A DNA stretch of 5,806 bases, taken from the NCBI GenBank assembly GCA_021790615.1, contig JAJYGW010000266.1, positions 1-5,806 on the forward strand, written 5' to 3'. A program made the translations under genes and the position numbers. Source of the stretch: Actinomycetes bacterium (lineage in GTDB: Bacteria > Actinomycetota > Acidimicrobiia > Acidimicrobiales > JAKAOS01). Each line of letters opens with the position of its first letter. The first letter of the stretch is position 1. Shown here piece by piece: positions 1 to 5,014 of this stretch. The notes beneath the pieces are model-generated. The model did not search any database. It was not told where the DNA came from and saw nothing but the letters and a program-made list of their open reading frames with translations.

Positions 1-124
1 CTCGGGTTCGACGGTCGACATCGCCCCATGCGATGAGCGCGGCCCCGCCGGCCAGGGCGAAGCCGTCAGCTTCTGTCAGCACTGCGACGATCCGCGCGAT
101 GCGTTCCTGCAGCGGGCTCAGCAC
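1..124 (-). CDS. AbiEii/AbiGii-family nucleotidyltransferase (probable toxin), N-terminal part, cut by window edge
   Basis: Reading the minus strand from a GTG at 124-122 gives 41 residues without a stop, running off the left edge. After an N-terminal helix (LSPLQERIARIVAVL) comes the segment FALAGGAALIAWGDVDRR at about residues 22-39. It matches the start of AbiEii/AbiGii-type nucleotidyltransferases, where an LAGG.AL motif precedes the catalytic DLDFF-like acidic pair. That catalytic part lies outside the window. Known family members are toxins of type IV toxin-antitoxin or abortive-infection pairs and transfer nucleotides to cellular targets. The start lies directly after the TGA of the upstream minus-strand gene (127-125) with no gap, so the two are probably translationally coupled. 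Family assignment rests on a short segment but the motif is characteristic. Whether the gene is intact or active cannot be seen. Confidence 0.7.
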   Translation of the reverse strand, partial: MLSPLQERIARIVAVLTEADGFALAGGAALIAWGDVDRRTR

Positions 125-460
125 TCAGGGCCGATCCGGTCCACGACGGCCGAACCACTCCGACCACGCGGCACGAACGTACGGGGGGAGCACGAGCTCA
201 TCGAACACCCTTGCGAGTTCCTCGACGTCGACGTAGTAGCGAACGTCGTCCTCGGTCCCCTCGCGCAGCACCTGCTCGTAGAGACGCAAGCGGTCCTCTC
301 GCCGACTGGGGTCGTAGGTGAGAGCCGGCTCGCTCCAGGAGATGTGAAGGGGCAGCTCGACGACGCCGGACGCCTCGAGCAGGGTCTCGTCGTCGATATC
401 GTCGGGGATCGCGACCGGACGCGATGCCGGCCCCAGCCACGCGGTCCGCGTCCTGGCCAC
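125..460 (-). CDS. Conserved-looking acidic protein of unknown function, partner of the AbiEii-like gene
   Basis: This minus-strand frame gives about 111 residues from a GTG at 460 and stops at the TGA directly before the AbiEii-like gene. From VAIPDDIDDETLL onward it looks like real protein: acidic and helical, with GC-ending codons and segments such as VVELPLHISW, YEQVLREGTEDDVRYY and ELVLPPYVRAAWSEWF. I cannot name its family. Its position suggests an antitoxin or accessory partner of the nucleotidyltransferase, which is inference from context only. The start is uncertain. The frame stays open to a GTG at 544, but codon use between 461 and 544 is poor in this frame and much better in another, so 460 is only the most economical choice. 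A frame change around 400-460 may have removed the true N-terminus. The GTG at 460 has no convincing ribosome binding site. Confidence 0.55.
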   Translation of the reverse strand: MARTRTAWLGPASRPVAIPDDIDDETLLEASGVVELPLHISWSEPALTYDPSRREDRLRLYEQVLREGTEDDVRYYVDVEELARVFDELVLPPYVRAAWSEWFGRRGPDRP

Positions 461-621
461 GCCTGGATCACACGGTCCATGTCCACGGCCGTGGGGGCCG
501 GGGCATCGAACAGGACCGCTTCTCGACTCTCTTGGTCGAGTCACGCCCGATCGAGATCGGTCGCGAGCTGGCCGAGTTGCTCACGCAGGAGATCGTGGTT
601 CGAAGACGCGACACGCAACAC
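461..621 (-). pseudogene. Possible detached 5' part of the AbiEii partner gene (in-frame stop, then frame change)
   Basis: From a GTG at 621 the minus strand encodes 26 residues (ending LREQLGQLATDLDRA) and stops at TGA 543-541. Reading on in the same frame gives LDQESREAVLFDAPAP and then VDMDRVIQAW, with protein-like composition and good codon use, until about 460-400. There the convincing coding signal moves to the frame of the gene ending at 125. An AGGGGG sits 6 nt before the GTG. The simplest reading is one gene of roughly 165 codons broken by a TGA and a 1-nt frame change. The alternative is a genuine 26-codon leader peptide whose stop overlaps a GTG (GTGA, 544-541) opening the downstream frame. 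Sequencing error could also explain both lesions. Confidence 0.4.
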
Positions 622-664
622 GCAACACCCCCTGCGCGTCCAGCTGCTGCGTCCGGCATCGTGA

Positions 665-988
665 TGGGTCCAGCGTCGCGTCGGACCTGCCGAGTTTGCC
701 TGTCTGGTCGTCGGCTACCCCGTGGGCTCTCCGGTGGCGGATGTCGTGGGGTCGTTCCGCATCGACCGGAAGACTGCCGTCGGGCACGTGGGCTTCAGTG
801 GATCTCCCATCGAGACCGTCGATCGCTCCGAGGGGACGACAGGTCGCTACGACGCGACGATGCCCGGGGGCCGCGACGCTCGATGCCCAGGGCGAGCCCC
901 CGGAGTCGGTGGCCGGGAGTTGCAGGTGGCACCGAGCGGGACGCAGCGCGTCCCGGAGGAGGCTGGAGTCGTCCGGCGGTCCCGGGGA
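665..988 (+). pseudogene. Remnant of a serine-recombinase-type C-terminal region with two helix-turn-helix units
   Basis: The plus frame beginning just after a TGA (662-664) reads VQRRVGPAEFACLVVGYPVG, then SPVADVVGSFRIDRKTAVGH and GSPI. This resembles the segment VQRR(L)xPAEvxxLVxxYxaGxxVxxLaxxFgIxRxTVxxHLrraGvPi, common at the C-terminus of actinobacterial serine recombinases and related HTH proteins. A second degraded HTH follows: GRELQVAPSGTQRV, then PEEAGVVRRSRG (about 911-988). The part expected just before it is better preserved in the +1 frame (LDAQGEPPESVAG, about 879-917), which points to a frameshift. No catalytic resolvase domain or zinc ribbon is visible upstream, and there is no good start. 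I read this as a decayed fragment of an integrase or transposon recombinase. It could instead be a remnant of a small HTH regulator. The match is from memory of the family pattern. Confidence 0.5.
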
Positions 989-1048
989 TGTCGACGCCGT
1001 GCCGAGGCGAGCGCGTGGGGGGGATCCCAGATGGCTGGCCGGTGACAG

Positions 1049-1074
1049 CACGGCCGCGACCCCACCAGGCCGTG
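1049..1074. repeat. Inverted repeat, 7-bp stem with 12-nt loop, in the gap before fmt
   Basis: CACGGCC at 1049-1055 and GGCCGTG at 1068-1074 are perfect inverted repeats around a 12-nt loop. There is no following T run, so a standard intrinsic terminator is not supported. It may end transcription coming from the recombinase remnant or may be chance in GC-rich DNA. Apart from this and the promoter below, I see nothing in 989-1126. Confidence 0.3.
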
Positions 1075-1114
1075 GGTCCCGAGCTCGACCCGGCGAGGCC
1101 GTCCTCCACGCTCC

Positions 1115-1127
1115 TAGCCTCGGGGTG
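1115..1127 (+). promoter_or_regulatory. Probable -10 element (TAGCCT) for a leaderless fmt transcript
   Basis: TAGCCT at 1115-1120 fits the TAnnnT -10 consensus of actinobacterial promoters. Six bases separate its last T from the GTG start at 1127, which places the expected +1 on the first base of the start codon. The fmt frame has a TAG stop at 1115-1117 and no other start before 1127, and there is no Shine-Dalgarno sequence at usable spacing. Together these suggest a leaderless mRNA. No clear -35 box was found. Confidence 0.45.
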
Positions 1128-2050
1128 TGGACGACGCCCGCAGCCCCCGGGGGGCTCACCCGTTCCGGCGTCTCGGGTTCCTCGGCAGCCCGACGGAAGC
1201 TGCGGTGGTGCTCGAGGCGCTGCTCGACGCAGGGCACGACGTCGTCGGGGTGGTCACGCGTCCGCCAGCGCGGCGGGAACGGCGCGGGGCCGCTGTGCCG
1301 ACGCCGGTCGAGGCGGTGGCAAGGTCGCGGGGCCTCGCCGTTGCCCACGAGCCCGGAGCGCTCCTCGCCCTCGGGATCGACCTCGGCGTGGTCGTCGCCT
1401 ACGGTGCTCGGCTCCGCCCCCCCGTGCTCGGTGGGCTCCTCCTCGTCAACCTCCACTTCTCGCTCCTGCCGCGCTGGCGAGGCGCAACCCCGGTCGAGCA
1501 CGCGATCCTCGCCGGGGATGCCGACACCGGCGTCTCGGTGATGGAGGTCGTCGACGAGCTCGACGCCGGCCCGGTCTACGCGACCGAGCGGGTCGCGATC
1601 GGGCCCGACGAGACGGTGACGGCGCTGCGTGCCCGGCTCACCGAGGTCGGAGCCCGGCTGCTCGGCTCCCTGCTCGGCGCGCCGGGGGGCTTGCCGAGGC
1701 CGGTCCCCCAACGCGGCGAGGTCGCGCTCGCGCCTCGGCTCACCAGCGCCGACTTCTTCCTTCCCTTCGCCGGACCGGCGTCGTACTGCGCTCGGCTGGT
1801 CCGCCTCGAGCGGGCGTGGACGACGATGCCGGACGGCGCCCGGCTCGGCGTGCTCGAAGCCCGGGCGATCCCCGGTGTGGTGCCCGCCGGGGTGCCCGGC
1901 ACGCTCGACGGTACGGTGGTGCGTTGCGGCGACGGCGCACTCGCGCTGGCGCAGGTTCGACCTGCGGGGCGCATCGCGATGGACGCAGCGGCCTGGGCGC
2001 GGGGACTGCACCTCCCCGAGCCCGTCGTGCTCGGCGCATGCCGGCCCTGA
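1127..2050 (+). CDS. fmt: Methionyl-tRNA formyltransferase
   Basis: This 307-residue cytoplasmic enzyme transfers a formyl group from 10-formyl-tetrahydrofolate to Met-tRNAfMet for translation initiation. The N-terminal Rossmann-like domain begins LGFLGSPTEAAVVLEALLDA (residues 16-35). The signature NLHFSLLPRWRGATPVEHAI starts at 108, and GVSVMEVVDELDAGPVY follows at 135-151. Asn108, His110 and Asp146 correspond to the Asn-His-Asp catalytic triad of formyl-THF enzymes. The C-terminal OB-like domain is divergent: around 205-235 the usual iDW and P-x-PGA motifs are replaced by LTSADFFLPF and LERAWTTMPD. The C-terminal PAGRIAM (279-285) is typical. The GTG start is forced by a TAG 10 nt upstream, and the transcript is probably leaderless. 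The stop lies 13 nt inside rsmB. The common upstream partner def (peptide deformylase) is not present here, where recombinase and AbiE-like remnants lie instead. Confidence 0.93.
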   Translation: MDDARSPRGAHPFRRLGFLGSPTEAAVVLEALLDAGHDVVGVVTRPPARRERRGAAVPTPVEAVARSRGLAVAHEPGALLALGIDLGVVVAYGARLRPPVLGGLLLVNLHFSLLPRWRGATPVEHAILAGDADTGVSVMEVVDELDAGPVYATERVAIGPDETVTALRARLTEVGARLLGSLLGAPGGLPRPVPQRGEVALAPRLTSADFFLPFAGPASYCARLVRLERAWTTMPDGARLGVLEARAIPGVVPAGVPGTLDGTVVRCGDGALALAQVRPAGRIAMDAAAWARGLHLPEPVVLGACRP

Positions 2051-3174
2051 AGGGCGCAGGGCTCGCCTCGCGGCGCGTGGCCGCCGACGTCCTGGCGCGA
2101 GTCGAGCAGGGTGCCTGGGCGAACGCGGCGCTCGACGCGGCGCTCGCGCGAACGACGCTGTCCGGACCGGACCGAGCGCTTGCAACGGCGCTGGTCTTCG
2201 GGACGCTCCGTCGCCAGCGCGCCTGCGACTGGCTGGTCGACGAGGCGCTGCGGCGCGAGGTGGAGCTCCCCGTGCGGATCGCCCTACGGCTCGGCGCCTA
2301 CCAACTCGTGTTCCTCGGCCAGCCCGCGTACGCGGCGGTCTCGACCGCCGTCGCCACCGCTCCTCGGCGCGCCGCCGGTCTCGTGAACGCGGTGCTCCGA
2401 CGCATCGCAGCGGCGGACGAGCGGTCCTGGCCATCGCCGGCGGTCGAGCTCTCCTACCCGGACTGGATCGTCGAGCGGCTCTTCGAGGACCTCGGGGAGC
2501 CCGACGCACTCGGCGCACTGGGCGCGATGAACGAGCCGGGCGCGGCTGCCATCGGCGCGGGGGGCACGCACCAGGACCTGGCCTCGCAGTGGGTGGCGGC
2601 CGCCGTCCCGCACCCGGCCGGCGGGGTCGTGGTCGACCTGTGTGCAGCGCCGGGTGGGAAGGCGGTTGCCGTCGGTGCCGGACCCTCCCTCGTGGCGGCC
2701 GTGGAGCGTCGCCCGGGGCGGGCGCGGCGACTGGCTCGGCGGGTCCGACGCGACGACGGTGCGCTCGCCGTGCTCGTCGCGGACGGCCGGTTCCCGCCGC
2801 TGCGTCCCGGGGTCGCCGACGGCGTCCTCGTCGACGCTCCGTGCAGCGGTCTCGGTGCGCTCCGGCGCCGGCCCGACGCACGCTGGCGTGTGGACCCGGG
2901 CGCTCCGGCGCGGCTCTCGCAGCTCCAGCGGGAGTTGTTGGAGGGGTCCGTCGGTCTGCTCCGGCCCGGTGGCACGCTCGTCTACTCGGTGTGCACCCTC
3001 ACCCGGGTCGAGACCGAAGGGGTCGACGCGTGGATCGCCGACCGCTTCCCGTCGCTGCGCCCGCTCCCTCGTCTCGGTCCTCCCTGGCAGCAGCGGGGGA
3101 GGGGGGAGATCCTCCTTCCCCAGACGGCGGGCACCGACGGGATGTTCCTCCTCCGCGTCGCGCTGCCGGGCTGA
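2038..3174 (+). CDS. rsmB: 16S rRNA m5C967-type methyltransferase RsmB, short form
   Basis: This 378-residue SAM-dependent enzyme is predicted to methylate a cytosine of 16S rRNA (C967 in E. coli numbering). Residues 8-130 form a NusB-like RNA-binding domain (VLARVEQGAWANAALD, ALVFGTLRRQRACDWLVD, GLVNAVLRRI). The methyltransferase core shows motif I VVVDLCAAPGGKA (197-209), an acidic ribose-binding position at Glu223, ADGRFPPL (248-255), motif IV DAPCSGLG with Cys269 (the product-release Cys) and motif VI YSVCTLT with Cys319 (the catalytic nucleophile). Only about ten residues separate NEP (165-167) from HQDLASQW (178-185). E. coli RsmB has roughly 60 there, so the small subdomain before the SAM fold is largely missing. 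The ATG start overlaps the fmt 3' end by 13 nt, indicating translational coupling. RsmF/NOP2-like specificity cannot be excluded, but the NusB-like domain favours RsmB. Confidence 0.92.
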   Translation: MPALKGAGLASRRVAADVLARVEQGAWANAALDAALARTTLSGPDRALATALVFGTLRRQRACDWLVDEALRREVELPVRIALRLGAYQLVFLGQPAYAAVSTAVATAPRRAAGLVNAVLRRIAAADERSWPSPAVELSYPDWIVERLFEDLGEPDALGALGAMNEPGAAAIGAGGTHQDLASQWVAAAVPHPAGGVVVDLCAAPGGKAVAVGAGPSLVAAVERRPGRARRLARRVRRDDGALAVLVADGRFPPLRPGVADGVLVDAPCSGLGALRRRPDARWRVDPGAPARLSQLQRELLEGSVGLLRPGGTLVYSVCTLTRVETEGVDAWIADRFPSLRPLPRLGPPWQQRGRGEILLPQTAGTDGMFLLRVALPG

Positions 3175-3186
3175 GCCTCGCCCAAC

Positions 3187-3224
3187 TGGCCCTCCTCCGG
3201 TGTGGCCCTCCTCCGGACTGGCCC
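3187..3224 (+). repeat. 16-nt tandem repeat, about 2.4 copies, containing anti-Shine-Dalgarno sequence
   Basis: TGGCCCTCCTCCGG occurs at 3187-3200 and again at 3203-3216, with two-base spacers (TG, then AC), and a third partial copy TGGCCC at 3219-3224. Each full copy holds CCTCCTC, which is exactly complementary to GAGGAGG at 3298-3304, the ribosome binding site of the next gene. It lies in the 134-nt gap between rsmB and mogA, starting 13 nt after the rsmB stop. A role in RNA folding is possible but unproven. Confidence 0.7.
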
Positions 3225-3255
3225 ACGCCCGGGCGGAGTCGGCACTGCGACGGCG

Positions 3256-3261
3256 TAGCGT
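3256..3261 (+). promoter_or_regulatory. Possible -10 element (TAGCGT) before mogA
   Basis: TAGCGT at 3256-3261 fits TAnnnT and lies in the only sizeable intergenic gap of the operon. It would start a transcript near 3268, about 40 nt upstream of the mogA start and downstream of the tandem repeat. No recognisable -35 box is present. The gap could equally be read through from fmt-rsmB. Confidence 0.25.
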
Positions 3262-3298
3262 GCGAGCCGCAGGGAGCAAGCGGCCCGGAGAGGGCGAG

Positions 3299-3304
3299 AG
3301 GAGG
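3299..3304 (+). promoter_or_regulatory. Strong Shine-Dalgarno sequence of mogA
   Basis: AGGAGG ends 4 nt before the ATG at 3309. It is the only near-perfect ribosome binding site in the window and fixes the mogA start. The CCTCCT copies upstream (3191-3196 and 3207-3212) could pair with it. Confidence 0.7.
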
Positions 3305-3308
3305 CCCG

Positions 3309-3914
3309 ATGGGTGATCGGCTCGGTCTGGCTGCGAAGGTGCTCACCGTCTCGGACGGGGTGATCGCAGGCACCCGCGAGGACCGCTCGGGCGCCCGACT
3401 GGCGGAGCGCCTCGTGGAGGCCGGCTTCGAGGTCGTCGCCCGGGCGGTCGTCTCGGACGGTGCGGCCGAGGTGGCGAGTGCGCTCCGGGACCTCTGCGCC
3501 GGTTTTGCGGGGTTGGTGGTCACAACGGGGGGAACGGGCTTCGGACCGCGGGATCAGACGCCCGAGGGCACACGGGCGGTGCTCGACCGCGAGGCGCCCG
3601 GCCTCGCAGAGGCGATGCGCGCGGTGAGCCCCCTCGGCCGGCTCTCGCGCGGGGTCGCCGGCACGTGCGGTCGCGCCCTCGTCTGCAACACGCCGGGCTC
3701 GCCCGCCGGCGCCGTCGAGTCGATCGACGCCATCCTCGACGTGCTCCCGCACGCCCTCCGGCTGCTGGCGAGCGAGGAGACCCCGCATCCGCATCCGGAC
3801 TCGGGCCCGTCCGACGCCGCGTCAGGGGGTCGAGCGCTGCCCGGTGGCCGAGCGGCCACACCTGGGGGCTCGGCCCCGACGGCCGGCGGTGCCGCAGGTG
3901 CGCCGGTCGGATGA
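3309..3914 (+). CDS. mogA: MogA/MoaB-family molybdopterin biosynthesis protein
   Basis: This 201-residue protein is of the MoCF_biosynth fold and probably adenylates molybdopterin before molybdate insertion. Residues 8-155 cover the domain. It opens with AKVLTVSDGVIAGTREDRSG (9-28), continues with TGGTG (73-77) followed by GPRDQTPEGT (79-88), and then has NTPGSPAGA (127-135). Asp50 and Asp82 sit where the functionally important aspartates of E. coli MogA (Asp49, Asp82) lie. Residues from about 156 are a Pro/Gly/Ala-rich tail of some 45 residues (PHPHPDSG, then GG and AP repeats), longer than in most relatives and probably disordered. The start follows AGGAGG. The end shares ATGA with ribD, so translation of the two is coupled. 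The sequence does not decide between MogA and MoaB names. The gene occupies the place where rpe often sits in related actinobacterial fmt-rsmB-rib clusters (recalled, not checked). Confidence 0.88.
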   Translation: MGDRLGLAAKVLTVSDGVIAGTREDRSGARLAERLVEAGFEVVARAVVSDGAAEVASALRDLCAGFAGLVVTTGGTGFGPRDQTPEGTRAVLDREAPGLAEAMRAVSPLGRLSRGVAGTCGRALVCNTPGSPAGAVESIDAILDVLPHALRLLASEETPHPHPDSGPSDAASGGRALPGGRAATPGGSAPTAGGAAGAPVG

Positions 3915-4987
3915 GCGAGCGGCTACGCCCGACGGCCCTCGATCTCGAGGACGAGCGCTGGATGGGTCGCGCCCTTCGCGTGGCGGCGACCGCACGCCTC
4001 AGGACGTCGCCGAACCCCTGGGTCGGCGCCGTCCTCGTCACCGCCGGGGGTGCGGTGTTCACCGGCGCCACGGCGGCCCCGGGTGGGCCGCATGCCGAGC
4101 GCGCTGCCCTGGAGGCTGGCTCGGCTGCGGCGGGTGGTCGCCGGGCGTGGGCGGCGGGCTCGACGCTCTACGTGACGCTCGAGCCGTGCGCGCACCACGG
4201 CCGGACGGCCCCCTGCACCGAGGCCATCCTCGCGGCCGGGGTGTCCCGAGTCGTGGTCGGCGTCCTCGACCCGGACGAGCGGGTGCGCGGGCGCGGGATC
4301 GCGGCACTCGAGGGCGGGGGCGTCGTGGTTCGCATCGGCGTCCGTGGTCGCGAGGTGGAGCACCAGCTCGAGCCCTATCTCCACCACCGCCGGCGCGGAC
4401 GCCCGTTCGTCGTGCTCAAGCTGGCCGCGACGCTCGACGGGAGGCTTGCGGCGCCCGACGGCTCCAGTAGGTGGATAACCGGTCCGGCAGCGCGGCGCGA
4501 CGCGCACCGGCTGCGCGCGGAGAGCGACGCCATCGCCGTCGGCGCGACGACCCTTCGGGTCGACAGGCCCGCACTCGACGTCCGGGGAGTCCCCGGCGCT
4601 CGCAGCCCTCGCCGCCTCGTGGTGCGTTCCCCAGCCGGCGACCGGGGCCTCGGAGCGGTGCCGGAGGGCTTCGAGGTGCTCGAAGTCCCGCTCGGCGCCG
4701 CGCTCCGCCGACTCGGGAGCGAAGGTGTCGTCCAGCTGCTCGTCGAGGGCGGGGCGAGCACTGCGCACGGTTTCTGGTCGGCGGGCCTCGTGGACCGACT
4801 CGTTGTCTACCTCGCCCCTGCGCTCCTCGGGGGCTCCGACGGCGTGCCACTGCTCGAGGGACCGGGCGCACCCACGATGTCCGGCATCTGGCGGAGCGGG
4901 TTCTCGTCCGTCCGCCGGCTCGGGGACGACCTCCGCCTCGACGTGCGCGGCAACGGGGAGGCCGGTGGCGCCGTGGACGCCTGCTAG
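3911..4987 (+). CDS. ribD: Bifunctional riboflavin biosynthesis protein RibD (deaminase and reductase)
   Basis: RibD carries out the second and third steps of the GTP branch of riboflavin synthesis: deamination of the diaminopyrimidine, then NADPH-dependent reduction of the ribosyl side chain. The 358-residue product has both domains. The N-terminal cytidine-deaminase-like domain shows MGRAL and SPNPWVGAVLV (33-43). GGPHAERAAL (58-67) supplies His61 and catalytic Glu63, and LEPCAHHGRTAPC (90-102) supplies zinc ligands Cys93 and Cys102. The reductase domain begins about residue 165: KLAATLDGRLA (170-180), SRWITGPAARRDAHRLRAES (186-205), DAIAVGATT, LLVEGGAST (276-284) and the C-terminal ALLGG. 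All expected motifs are intact, with no sign of a split into separate deaminase and reductase genes. The ATG is shared with the mogA stop (ATGA). Upstream ribosome binding is weak, consistent with coupled translation. The TAG stop is 27 nt before ribE. Confidence 0.95.
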   Translation: MSERLRPTALDLEDERWMGRALRVAATARLRTSPNPWVGAVLVTAGGAVFTGATAAPGGPHAERAALEAGSAAAGGRRAWAAGSTLYVTLEPCAHHGRTAPCTEAILAAGVSRVVVGVLDPDERVRGRGIAALEGGGVVVRIGVRGREVEHQLEPYLHHRRRGRPFVVLKLAATLDGRLAAPDGSSRWITGPAARRDAHRLRAESDAIAVGATTLRVDRPALDVRGVPGARSPRRLVVRSPAGDRGLGAVPEGFEVLEVPLGAALRRLGSEGVVQLLVEGGASTAHGFWSAGLVDRLVVYLAPALLGGSDGVPLLEGPGAPTMSGIWRSGFSSVRRLGDDLRLDVRGNGEAGGAVDAC

Positions 4988-4998
4988 CAGACGGCCGG

Positions 4999-5004
4999 TA
5001 GCGT
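4999..5004 (+). promoter_or_regulatory. Possible -10 element (TAGCGT) before ribE
   Basis: TAGCGT lies in the 27-nt ribD-ribE gap, 10 nt before the ribE ATG. It repeats the hexamer seen before mogA and would give a start site only about 4 nt upstream of the ATG, a nearly leaderless transcript. No -35 box was identified and the match is short, so this may be chance. Confidence 0.2.
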
Positions 5005-5014
5005 CAGTGGCGCC

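Noticed and set aside
612..628. Short direct repeat (CACGCAA twice plus CAC)
   Set aside because: Only about two 7-nt copies. It may be slippage within the broken partner gene and has no clear role.
1020..1027. GGGATCCC palindrome before fmt
   Set aside because: A single 8-nt palindrome in GC-rich DNA with no flanking operator-like context.
722..1045. Stand-alone 107-residue plus-strand gene
   Set aside because: The similarity to recombinase HTH starts upstream of the GTG at 722, shifts frame near 910, and the C-terminal end is not protein-like. Treated as part of the pseudogene.
1049..1074. Intrinsic terminator before fmt
   Set aside because: A stem is present but there is no T tract, so it is listed only as an inverted repeat.
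424..2037. Upstream in-frame extension of rsmB across the fmt gene
   Set aside because: The frame is open by chance. The RsmB domain begins just after the ATG at 2038, and fmt occupies 1127-2050 in another frame.
581..2881. Open minus-strand frame of 766 codons opposite fmt and rsmB
   Set aside because: Its translation is Arg/Pro/Ala-rich with no domain, and it lies antisense to two clearly recognised genes. Long stop-free antisense frames are expected at this GC content.
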